Shown here piece after piece: positions 24,190 to 36,000 of a stretch of 64,000 nucleotides of DNA (its first letter is position 1; the number at the start of each line of letters is the position of its first letter). The notes beneath the pieces were generated by a model that saw only the letters and a program-made list of their open reading frames with translations, was not told the DNA's origin and made no database searches. The position numbers were made by a program, and so were the translations under genes. Source of the stretch: Taiwanofungus camphoratus (Eukaryota; Basidiomycota; Agaricomycetes; Polyporales; Taiwanofungaceae); NCBI GenBank assembly GCA_003999685.1, contig CP021231.1, forward strand, positions 372,001 through 436,000, given 5' to 3'.

Positions 24190-25290
24190 GTGGGCAATGG
24201 GTCCTACTTACGATCTTATCTACGTCTATGATAGTCTACAGACGATGTGCAACGGTGAGGAGTGTCACGTCCTTGCTTAAGCCTCTGCGCAAGGCTGTCT
24301 GAACGACAGCATCGGTTTCATAGTCTAGACTCGGTATGATGAGGTCAACGGTGTCATGGTAAGAACATTTACACTGGTCTTACCGATAGCAGAAGTCGCT
24401 AATCCAACATTTCAAGGTGTCAGTAATTTCCTCCCACGGTGTGGATCAATGACGGACCCTCATCCAGAATCAAAAGTTTGCTCTGTCGAACAGTGGCCCT
24501 CGCCAATGCCAGGATCTGCCGCTAGCCGACCGACAGATTGCCCCCTTGAATTCTGCCTATCCAAGGTAATGCGAACTTTCACTGTCCCATTATACAGTGA
24601 AAACAATCCTGCAGAGCGCAGGGCATCATTCAAGCCCGTATTGTCATGTTGGTGGAATGGATCCAAGTTCTCGCGCGGAGTTCCGCTCATGAGCTCCGGC
24701 TGAACTGGAGATGGCATAAGTCTATGAGCAACGACAGTGGAAGACAACACGTACAACTTGAGGGATGATGGTGATATTGGACCGAAGCGCGTCTACATTG
24801 ATCGTGTCAGTGGGAAGGTTGTCGTAATATACTTTTCCTCCGGTGAATAAGCATCGCAAGAGAGACAAGGTCAAGGAACTCTGGAATATGATCAGATATT
24901 GTCGCAGCGGAATTCAGTTCAAGCTACTTTCCCACTTCCTGTAAGTCCTATTTTGCGACCGTCACATTAAGCTACAATTGAACTTCAACAGTCATCCATT
25001 TTGCTTACCGATGCCTATTCACTCTCCCGCCTTTGCCTCGAATGAGATATCTTGCAGAACCTGTGGGCCGTCCTGAAGTGAGTACGTGAGTAGCTTCCAG
25101 CGTTCCATATGAGATCGACACGTACAGGAGTACCACTTGCAGTAGGCTTTGGCTCTTGTTCGATGAATGCAACCCTTTGCATGTCTATTAGTTGGTTTTA
25201 GCAGCACGATTTTGCACTGGGTGAGATCTGCCAATGCGTTAGAAGTAGCCGGTACGTGAGATACTTCCGGCTGGTGGTTCAACGAATAGG
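24190..25290 (-). pseudogene. Decayed ABCC/MRP-type ABC transporter, second nucleotide-binding domain
   Basis: Read on the minus strand, the second NBD of an MRP-type transporter is recognisable across several frames. The entry segment QDGPQVLQDISFEAKAGE lies near 25020-25080. A Walker A remnant GLTGSGK follows, then MSGTPRENLDPF and LNDALRSAGLFSLY. The signature reads GGNLSVG, a stop, then RQILALARA, and the Walker B region KLLILDE follows. The D-loop/H-loop region DYETDAVVQTALR..DVTLLTVAHRL is followed by another stop and TIIDVDKI. There are at least two stops and several frameshifts, and no transmembrane half is recognisable upstream. It is a dead copy; an intact paralogue probably exists elsewhere. 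Confidence 0.85.
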
Positions 25291-28200
25291 TACGTTATGA
25301 AGGGGCCCTCGCATTCAGACATTGAAGATGATCCTATAGTCTGGAGCGGATCAAACAATACGAGATCGACCATAGCGGTCATTAATCTCAGATCTCAATA
25401 ATGCCGCGGCGATATCTATCTAGAATGCCTATCTCTGCGGCCGACATATGTACAATCCATGACCTAGCGCGTGCGTGTGTTCCAAAACCAAGCTAGCACA
25501 TCATGGGCCCTGCAGGTCTCAGTGATACTCAACCCGACAATGACCGGTACTCTAGGGCATTCTATATGCTAGCACTCTCCTCGAAAATGGCTAGCCACAA
25601 ACTCACGGGCCACCGAAAAGGGTTGCAGCAGTCGTGCGCTCATGCGTCGCTCTGCAACACAGCTACTTACTCCCCGCCAAACTGTGCGACCAGTATGCGA
25701 TGGCCACAATACCTCAGCACAATGGTCTGGCCAATGCGGCAGGGGACGCTCTGGACGCCGGCGTCCAGATCCTCAGGTGCTCCGACATCGCATTCCAGCT
25801 CAACGCGCCCTCGCGCGCGTCAACACGAGAACTATGCCGACGCGCCAACGTCGCTGTGTGATAGGCCCCGTGCATATTTATGAAGGACAATCCCCCTCCG
25901 TCAGAGGATCCGGACTCAGAGACTCGGCCTGTTGCCAAGAGGCTGGATCTTTAAAGCTTTATGGCCCATACTGCTTGCAACCTCGCAGTCGACCATTCCC
26001 TATTGCTGAAGCTCTGAGGTTGACCATAGCCTGAAGTCACTGGCAGCATCTCGGCACCCGTCTCGCGGCTTGCACTATGCTAGCTTCTATGGCACTATTC
26101 TTGTCTGTACCTGCATCTTGGTTCTTCAGATGTGCCGGCTATCCCATCTTGTGCTATCACCACCTGAGAAGAAGCATTCCTGGCTTGATCTGTAACATGT
26201 AACAATCCATTCGCTCTAGATCCTAGCTTCTTACTCTCGTCCATATTGTCACAGCTCTTCTGCCCTGACAACACACACCAACTTACCAACGGCCACAGTC
26301 AATCTTTTGGCGAGTGGGTCCCCGGCTGAGTCCCAGGTGTAGAGCGCGACGTCCTCGATGCAAGACGCGGGGTGTGTCCACTCTTCTGTTATGCTTGAAA
26401 GTAGGTATCTGTTATTCATATCAAGCCGATGCTAAGCATAGTGCACAAAATAACCGTGTCTCGCCAACGGCTCTTCCCTGGCCCGTGTTTGTCGCGAATC
26501 TGCGCCTATACGGAGATCGCCCTTGACTGGCGCATCCAGTGGAAGTCCCAGAAGAGCTCCTTAGCGTTGTGAAGTCCTTCTCCTGACACTATGCACCATC
26601 GTCAAGGTTTTGTGTTTTCTGCCTGTCATCTGCCATTTCCTACCGGCCAAATGCTGGAGTCGGCGTTGCTGACTCAAGTAGGACGTTGATTATGGTCCTC
26701 TGGATGCCAGAACGATCGAGCTCGGTATCTAGAGTCCAGTGCATGTTCGCCACTGCAGAATCGTCAGGATCTCTACAGAATAAATCGGCGATGAAGAATG
26801 CTGCATTATGCATTACGAGAGAACTGGCTGAGCTGGGCTGCATCACGTAGAAGAGAGCACGCACACATGAGACGTATCGCGAGTCTCTCAGGTCAAGCAT
26901 ACGCTGAAGTGGACATGAGTTGGAAGCCCCCGTCCTTAGAAATTGGAGGGCGCTCTGATGAATAGGCCAGAAGTATGCGCGCAAGGCCTGGAGGCTGACA
27001 GTGTGCCGCCATGTATATGCTTGTCATACAGGGGTCGCGCAGAGTCCAGACGCAACAACGCTCGAGGCGGCGGACTTGGTGCGGGCCCAGGGTCTGCAGC
27101 TGGCAGCCTCTGTGGAGCTGGCACCTCAGTTGTCAGTCGCCAAGAGGAATGAGCAGTCGTCCAGGCAGGCGCGATTGCCACCGACCATCTGTCAGTCGGT
27201 TTTTGGCGAGAGGCGCACGTCCTGTCCATCTCAGGCACCGCCTACGGAACCCGCGAAGCAGCCTGTGCCCATGTTGTCGAGGCAGCCTGCGAGAGAGCAT
27301 GCCCAGGTTGTTCTAGCGTGAAGCGGTAAGTATCCGATGTCTGGTGGATTGTAATTTGTCTCCAGGCGCAATTGTACAGCCGGGTACTTTGCTTGTGTCG
27401 TGAGACATTCCATGGGCGGACGCACGTCCAGACACAAAAGTTTTTCTCTCGACCACAGCGCCTGAGGCCTTACAAGTAGCTTGAAGCACCAGCGGGGGTG
27501 TTGCGACGAAGACGGAGCAGGGTGTAACACAGGACGAGGGAGCTTGAGCGGTTAGTTTGGCCGCGTCGCAACGGCGCCACACGAAGTTCCTTGGAGCACT
27601 ACATGCGATAATCACCCAGAGGGTTCGAGATCGGAAAACGGGCAGTTGACGGCGGGAAGGTTACAAGAGCAGGAATGGGAGAGCAATGCTGTAGAACGTT
27701 CCGTATCTCCAGTGATTACACTGACGGGAGGTTTTCAATTTGATATTGATTGCAATTGCAGGCTGATAAGACATTACGAGAACTACTGCAGCCAAGTCTG
27801 TTTGCCACATAGGCACTCTGGGGCTAGCGTGAGTGTATATATCGGTCAGTTAGTCGAGACTCGAGTGAAGGTGCATACATCCCGAGCCTAAGCTTGTGAA
27901 TATTGTACATGGCACTTAGAAGCGCTCAGGCGGCTCAGAGCTACCACACCATCAAAGTGATGTACATGGGGTCACTGCTGGGTATCTGGGGCACTTTTGC
28001 TATTGTACACCTGCAACTCACCAGTGAACATTTTGTGTTGCATAAATGCCATGGCTAGAGAAAATCTACAGCATGCCGATGGTCAGACGAGCGTCCACGA
28101 TAAAAACATAGTAGATGGGCATTATAGCGGGATGTTCTTCCTGGTTGCATATAACTGGGGCATTCTGTCGTACACACAGCCCTTGAGACCATCCATGCCA

Positions 28201-28301
28201 TCATCACAGTCATCGATCGCGGTTCCGCGGAAGCTGCCACTATCGAATGAGCGGTATTGTCGGCGCCCCTTGAGTGACCACAACATAAATGCTGCTGGGA
28301 A

Positions 28302-28496
28302 TCACACAGCCGACGCACCGCACTCCACGCGTCCATACCGGGCACCCATCCCGCCCTCCCACAGCGAGCCGTATATGCCGTGGAAGTAGTGCCACCCCGT
28401 ATCGGCATCGTACCCCGCCCACGCTATGCCATCTGGTGGGCGATAATCGTCTCGCAGCCGAGCCAGCGGAGGAGGCGGAACTGCGGCCGAACGCAT
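28302..28496 (-). pseudogene. Short relic or exon with a YDADTG motif
   Basis: A 64-codon minus-strand frame contains PPDGIAWAGYDADTG, then WHYFHGIYGSLWEGG and YGRVE. This resembles a short C-terminal motif, GYDADT followed by aromatic and Gly residues and YG, that I associate with uncharacterised agaricomycete proteins. A stop precedes it by only a few codons, so it is either a fragment or one exon whose partner I cannot find. The link is from memory and weak. Confidence 0.25.
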
Positions 28497-31400
28497 TCAC
28501 CTCGTCACGTTACATCCAGTAACACGTGCGTTCAAGGAATGGGGATGCGAGCGGTGAGAGGGGGGGAGGGAAGAGGCAGAGGCCTGTGCGGTCGTATACC
28601 CAAGGCATAATCTTGGCAGGCATGGAACTACGAGTGCGTCTTGCCAGCTTGTGGCGATAGAGCTACTGACCATGAGGCGCACTGAATAGACAGAATCAGA
28701 GAAGTTGACAGGCTGGACGTTATGCGATTCGAGCAGATAGCGTCAGAGGTTGACGGCTGACGTTCAGCCGTTGACTGCATCAAGCTAGAACAACAGAGTA
28801 GCATCTGTCGTGGAGCGGATGCGTTCAATGATACGACCTGGACACCGGCCCAGCAATCCGAACGCACGCAGAGCAGAGACAAAGCACAGCAAATTCGCTC
28901 GCTCACACTCGCAGAGACATTATCGGAAGCTCGAGAAGACACGCAAGCGCCAGGTTGTATGCACACATCGTGACCCAGAAAAAGCTCGGGTGTCTTGTTC
29001 CGTGCGTGGGTGTCCCACCCTCATTATGACTGACGGCTCCGCTCGCACGTCAACAGCGGCGGCGAAGGCGACACAGGCGCTCGCGAGACCCTTGGCCAGT
29101 ATCGAGATAGCGCGGAAGCAGACTGAGGCCTTCGATGCAATGTCAGATTCTTTTGCACTTCCTGGGGAACTGATCGTGCGATAGTCGTCCGCTTCGGAGA
29201 TGACGCGGGTCCACGTCGTTTGTGTGCAATAGGACTTGGACGCGCCAGGAAGGCGGAGATAGGTCTTATTGCACCGTCTGCATGTAATCAAGTACTCACA
29301 ATCAGAAAATTGTGTAGTTAACGCGATGAGCTACGGAGACAAATTTCCCGTTCCTGGCGAGGTGAAAAAGACCTTGAAGGTGAACTACGTCTGCCCCAGT
29401 CAATCACTTGTGAAGAGCGTGTCTCTAACCTATCCAAAATGTGCGAGAGGAAGGACTCGAAAACATGTTTTTCAGTTATGAATCAACGGAACAGGTCCGT
29501 TGTGTGGTGAGTGGCGACCGTTGTGACGGATTGGTGACGAGCACCAGATAGTTTTGGCAGTGACCAGCGCTGGACTGAGGATCGCCGTGATTCTGATCTG
29601 CAGGTAGCGTGAAGATGAATGTCGTGAAGCTAAACGACAGTAAGTACTTGTGCAAGGCGCAGACAAAAATGTCAAGGGCGCATCAGGATCGCATCGGCCC
29701 ACGCTGGCGCTGGGCCGATCACATGACCGCGACTCATCGTACTGAACCAGAAGCGCGGTCATTTTTTATGTTAATCTGTATCTCTGCGTTTTCAACCGAG
29801 CAGTCTGTCAGATGCTGAGGCTTGAAGACGTGCATGATACATGGACTGTCTGTCTCAATTTGGTCCAATGCTGTCTGAGGCTGTCGCGTTTGACAACCTG
29901 GTCCCCATCTTCGGAGTCCGCAATGAGATAGCCTGAGTTGCGGTCAAACGAAAATAGCGAGGGCGCTGAAATGTTTATTCCTGAGTCTGATTCTGAGAAG
30001 TGTGAATTACTTCTTGCTCGGTTTGGGTGACGCCAGTAAAATTAAAGACTTTTGTGCGCGAGATATCTAGTATCGCGATCGACACTCGGGGTGGACTTAA
30101 GAACCTGACATGTCTCTAACCATGCTAATGAAGAAATGGTCAACACAAGTCCAAAAAATATACGCTCGCCCCGAAATGCATCACCAGAATTGTGATATTA
30201 GTCAAGGATGTTGCCTCAAACCTATACTGGACGTATCCCACACGAATCAGTGGTACAGAAATAAGTCAACTTCTCTAGAATGCGACTGTAATGTTCTCTT
30301 GTCACGGTCACGGCGTAGACATTTTGTTTCGAGTTCGAGATCTATCTCTAAAGCAATCCGTGTTGCGAAACACACTTTTTCCAGAAGCTCGTGGCATCTA
30401 TATATGCAGGATTCACGAGACGTTCACTCATGGTGATCACTGGACAGTTCAATTCTGGGTCAAGAATAGTGCGCTCTCCTTGCAGCTCAGTGTTCCTTCG
30501 TGGGACCCTATTACACAAGGATATGCATATGAACTGTGCACAGGCACACACTGTCAAGATTAAGACCAACACAGCAGATGTATGGAAGCCCCTGATACCG
30601 ATAGCAAGGTACCAAACTGCAACTCGCTCGTATCAAATACTGACGCCTGTAGGCCAAACGCCGAGATCAGTCAAATCGAAGTTGACATCTCAGGTTAGGA
30701 ACGTCCACAGAACTCCGGAGAGGTCTTCGCCCGATATCGGCAATAGTGTACACCTACTTCCATTGTGCACATCTGGCTTATTCTGGGTCAGGTTTGTAAT
30801 TTGACAAAAATAGTGTTTCTCCTACTCGAGGTATAGTTTCCGACCCGTCCATTCCTAAATGAGCGCACGACAGACGTGATGAGCAGGAAAATTTGCTCAA
30901 GCACGCACCATCGGTTCAACTCACTTTGCCATCGGGACGATATTGGTTAGTTGTATAACCCTAATTCGTGTTTGCTAGACTTGTGTGCGTCAGCGTGAAT
31001 CACCACCAATGAGCTAGAATTCTACTTGATCTAAGCAAGCGGAGCGCACACGTCTCCTTCATACTAAGAAATGCGAGATGGGCATAGCGTCGTCGAGCGC
31101 CATCTGGCTTGCCATTGGTCTGATTGTTCAGAACATCAGCGACACCATCCGATTTTCAATGCAAACTAGAGTACTGTCGCTCAGTGCACATACTCCCATT
31201 TCGTAAGATGCTATGTTTACTGTTCAACGGACCACTCCCACGTTCATTATTGCCGCCGTAAGCGTTGGGAAATTGAAGTTTTGCCACTTTCCAGTCTTGT
31301 CTGGGGAGTTGCTGTTGTGGCAGAGCGCTGGCCATACTCACTTGGATACAAGGCCTTCCTGAGAGCCTTCAGCTCTTCATATCGGGGTGTTAATATCACC

Positions 31401-33009
31401 AGACATTTTGATTGGTATTCTTGACATTATGAAGGTGAGTGGTCAATGCTGCGGCGCCAGAATGGGCGCCGAAGACGAAAGCGAACACCCTGATAACGGC
31501 ATTCCATGGAGCGCTGCACCAGATAAAGAGCGGACGTCAGTTTCCCTTGATGGGACCTGTATGACTGCCCGAGCCCGTCGGGCAAGAGACCGTCTATGGT
31601 ATCCATGAACGATCAACACACATAGCATCAGATCTGAAAGACAAATATTCAAGGAGAGTGCCTCACAACAGGGCAACTGGGTATTTTCGTACCCGAGCAC
31701 CGCTGATACCGGGTTGCCTGTCTCCTACGTCTGGCTAAGGATCGTAGTAAGGTCAGCCTCCTGGTGAAAGTCGTATGTACGTATTAAAATGAGGCATGAC
31801 CGTACTAGGAGCATTGTCTCGATTTGATGCGGATTTGCATAGCAGGGCGCATCATGTCTGCGTTGGCTGCTATGTGCCCTGGGAATTCCAGATAAAGTGA
31901 ACCACTCTGTATTAATCGATGTCGCAATTGACGATGGAATACGACATCGGGCCAGGTTTGAAGACATCCTGCCAACGGTCTTGAGACTTGCCAAATTGTT
32001 GAATGAGCAGACTCGAAGCGACAAGCCTGTTAATTCAGATTGTGGAGTCCACGTGGCGACATCCGACCGTACGGATACATTTACTTTTAAGAAGAGAAGG
32101 CCTTGAATTAGACTACAAGTTCGAGCGTTCAGTTCACGCTTGACCATCACAGTCAACCTTGTCCGACCCGTCGCATGTAAAGAGCACCGCCGACTATTCT
32201 GGGGCTCTTCTTCAGACCTGCATAGCTGTCAATCCAATGTGCGACTTCATGATTAACGCCCTCAATCGGGCCTGATTGTATGTTCGTTAACTGTATGGAC
32301 TTGCAGCCCGGATACGCTCTTAAGACGCTTATATGTCGACTGATTGGACTAGCACATGTGTGGTTACACAGGCGCAGCCAGATCTGGACCCAGTTGTTAT
32401 CTCTGGGCCTGTGTTGCACACCCTTTCTCTCACAAACGACAGGCTCCTGATGCAGTGAAGGCGTCGCAGAGCTTGGCATCTTGTTCTAGCTTCATTATTT
32501 TGGTTAAGCTTCCAGGTAGCTGTCTCTTGTATTATCTGGACTGGTCGCACCGATCTTGGTATCACCGCCAAAATCTATGTCTCCTTTGCGAATGCCGGTT
32601 CGCAGTATCATGGTTCCTGAAAGGGAGAACCGACTCAGTTTTTTCGTGTACGTGTTGAACTGTGTACCTCCCGTTTGTGACTCAACGGCACATTGTCGCT
32701 ACGATGTTCATATTGAATATAGCAACAACCTGGATCGGACGAATGCCAGCATGCCGTTGATTGATGTCGGACAAGTGCCTGCTCAGCCGCTTGACCTGTA
32801 TCTTTGTACTGGGCGTCGGGGTCTTCGCGCTTAGCATGTCTACCAGATATGCCTAATTGCAGAACGACGAGCGGAATATACGTACGAACGATTGACATGC
32901 TAAGTCTGATGAATGCTAGCTTAATGTCGCTCCATCCGATGTGCGCCTATCAACGCTCCAAGACTTCCATCTCTTCTTCCTTTTACTACTCCCTACTGAA
33001 TTGTTAGGC

Positions 33010-33051
33010 GCCGTACGAAACAGTCAAAAGGGGTGGATTCCGGCGTACGGC
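33010..33051. promoter_or_regulatory. Inverted-repeat candidate regulator site before the PKS
   Basis: GCCGTACG at 33010-33017 recurs in reverse complement as CGTACGGC at 33044-33051. The flanks extend the match (GGCGCCGTACG against GGCGGCCGTACG). The pair lies 41-82 bp upstream of the PKS ATG. Spaced CGG/CCG-type dyads are typical of fungal Zn2Cys6 regulator sites, but no such regulator is encoded nearby. Confidence 0.3.
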
Positions 33052-33091
33052 CGCCGTAGTGCCAGTTTAATTTCTTCATAGAAACCTGACA

Positions 33092-36000
33092 ATGTCTGAC
33101 CAACCTGCACAGATTGCTATCGTATGTATACATATTCTGGTTGACTGCCTGGCTGATGACCAGTGTTCTTTCAATAGGTTGGTATTGCGGCCGAGTTGCC
33201 CAGTGGAACATCGAGGACGACAAACCTTGACTACAAATCGTTTTTTCGCTTCCTGCTTGAAAAAGGAGAGGCGTACGAACAGATACCTCTAGAACGTTTT
33301 AATATTCAAACGTCAGTACAAAGCATATATTAAGTAATGATTACTCATAGTTTCGTTCTTAGCCTCAAAGGAAACGGTATAGGACAAGTCCTGACGGATA
33401 CAGGTGCTTTCCTGAAGGATGCCCACCTATTTGACCATGTCGAGTTTGGAGTCTCCAGTAAAGACGCTCGGGTCATGTCCTTGAGCATTCGCCGATTGAT
33501 CGAGACCACATTTCTGAGCCTTCTGGACTCTGGAATCGACTACAGAGGTCGAAACGTCGGTTGCTACATGGCTGGAGTAGCGCATGACATGTTTGCTTTG
33601 TCTGGACACGTATGTGATCTTATGTAGGTTTTGTTAGTTTGCTCACATCTGTCCTGGTCCCCATAGGATGATGCCGCGACTGGGAGTTCGTTTGCCTCTG
33701 GACCCTCCATGATCGCGAATCGGGTCTCATATCATCTGGATCTCCGTGGGCCGACTGTTCCGATCGATACTGCCTGCAGCTCCAGTCTCTATGCGACTCA
33801 TCTCGCCGTACAAGCTTTGAGAAACGGCGAATGCGAGGCCGCTGTTGTAGGCGGTTGTCAGCTCAACTATAGGTCAGTGTTCTGCTTGCAAGAGTAGTCT
33901 TCTAACGCGAACGTATAAATTTCAAAGGTTTTCAGAGTGGTTGCAATACACTCAAGGAGGTATTCTATCACCGGATGGAAAGTGCAAACCCTTTGACGCG
34001 TCTGCAGACGGGTAAGTGTCGGATTTGTACAGACTTTTGTCATATAGTGATCTTCATCCACTTCTTTTACCGACTTGTACAGATTTGGTAGAGGCGAAGG
34101 CGTTGTCTCCATCGTACTGAAGCCTTTGCAAGCGGCATTGCGTGATAATGATAAGATTTACGCGACGGTGAGTTTGTGGTTGGCATGTATCCACATATGC
34201 TTCGCGCGTCTTATCGACTACCTGAAGATTTTAGGAACTGGAATAAATTCGTCAGGCTCTCTTGCGCCTCCTAATGCTCCGGTGGCTTCGGCACAGCAAG
34301 ATGCCATGCTGCGTGCCTTTGCACAAACTCAGCGTAGGCCCCAAGAAGTCGACTTCCTCGAGCTGCATGCAACAGGTAAACAGTCGTTGTAATGTCAAGA
34401 GTAGTCAGCTGATGCAAGGTCTTGCGTGAACAGGAACAGCGCAGGGCGATCCAACGGAAGCGAACTGGGTTGGTGCACAATTCCATAGAGACAGAGAATT
34501 GATCATTGGTAGCGTCAAAGGCAATACTGGGTGAGTTCCTCCAAAATATGGCAGTAGTTCGTCGTATATTCATGTTAAACTAGTCACATGGAAACCACCG
34601 CTTTCCTGGCGTCGTTGTGCAAAGTTTGTGGTATCTTTGAGACAGGGCTTATCCCCCCGAATGTCAACTTCAAGCGGCCGAATCCTGCCATTAGGTGGAA
34701 GGAGTACAAATTCCGTGTTCCCACTGAGGTAGAACCCCTATCGCATGAACCTTCACGTCGTCCACTCGTTGCGATGACCAGCTCTGGAATTGGTGGTGCT
34801 AATGCGCACTGTGTCGTTGAAGGACCGCCTTCATTGACATACAAAGCTACGAAGTTCTGGTTAATCGAAGAGGCGCCTACTCTTCTTATAGCTGGAGGAC
34901 TCTCCCCTCGTTCTGCTACGGTGGTTGGAGATACCCTGAAGGAGCTAATTTCTTCGCAGAAGGAGAGCCTTTCTCACACAGCCCGTATATACGGCCGCCG
35001 ATCACGATCGATGACATGGCGATCATTCGCTGTGGCCGCAGAAGGAAAGCCTGTTCGCTTCAGCGAGCCCGTGATCATGCCGAAGACGGTGCCGCCTATC
35101 GTATTCGTTTTTTCTGGCCAAGGGCCTCAACATATCGACAGTGAGTCCTAGAACTGTTCACTTTGATTCATTGCGGAGACGCTTATTCCTGACTCTCCAT
35201 AGTGGGTCGTCAACTATACAAGAACTCCGTTGTATTCCGTGATAGCATCCGGGAACTCGATCAAGTCTATTATGGGGCTGTTGGCGAATCCCTCATCGGA
35301 AGCACTGGGCTTTTTGAAGACATCCCTAACCGTAATCCTCTTGGAGACATATGGCCTATCGCGATCACTCTTCCTGCGTTGACGATGTTGCAACTAGCGC
35401 TTGTCGATACTTTGTTCAGTCTGGGTGTGAAGCCGGACGCGGTCATAGGTCACTCTGCGGGAGAGACTGCCGTTGTATACGCATCAGGCGCGGGTTCCAA
35501 AGCCATGGCTCTCGAGCTTGCCATAGCCAGAGGGAAAGCCATGTCGTTGTTGGAGAATGCTGGTGGTACAATGGCCGCTGTCTCTTGCTCCCCTGAAAGG
35601 GCCCAGGTACTCATTGCAGATGTCATTGCTGAGCTTGGGCCTGTATCATTGGAGATCGGCTGCTACAACACCCCAAATGCCATCACCCTTTCTGGGTCAG
35701 TGACAGCAGTCGATCTTGCCGTACAGAAGGCGGAAACAGCAGGCATATTTGCCAGACGACTTCGTACTCGTATCCCGGTACATTCCTCTATGATGGAGCT
35801 ATGTCGAAGTCGATATGAGGAATTGGTCAGCGACGTCTTCGCCCGACACGTCGTAACATCTCCCAGAGTTAAAACCTACTCTACTCTGAGCGGTCGTCAA
35901 TTCGATGCTGCGTTCGATGCTAGGTATTTCTGGGACGGTAGTCGTGGGCCTGTGCAATTCACGGCTGGCATGGAAAACCTTATCATCGACTACCCCAATT

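Larger units (their letters stand above)
25291..33091. other. About 7.8 kb with no intact gene; relic-like frames only
   Basis: Neither strand carries a convincing exon chain. Short frames with protein-like composition occur at 26640-26984 (-), 28302-28496 (-), 30291-30563 (+) and 31897-32106 (+). They end at stops, lack flanking exons, and I cannot match them to families with confidence. The stretch probably contains old transposon or gene debris left of the PKS, including the missing N-terminal part of the ABC relic. No tRNA, rRNA or CRISPR-like array was seen. Confidence 0.5.

Noticed and set aside
34376-34433. Possible break of the KS domain in the PKS at HATG
   Set aside because: This is a normal 58-nt intron; [12 protein letters not shown] is restored on splicing.
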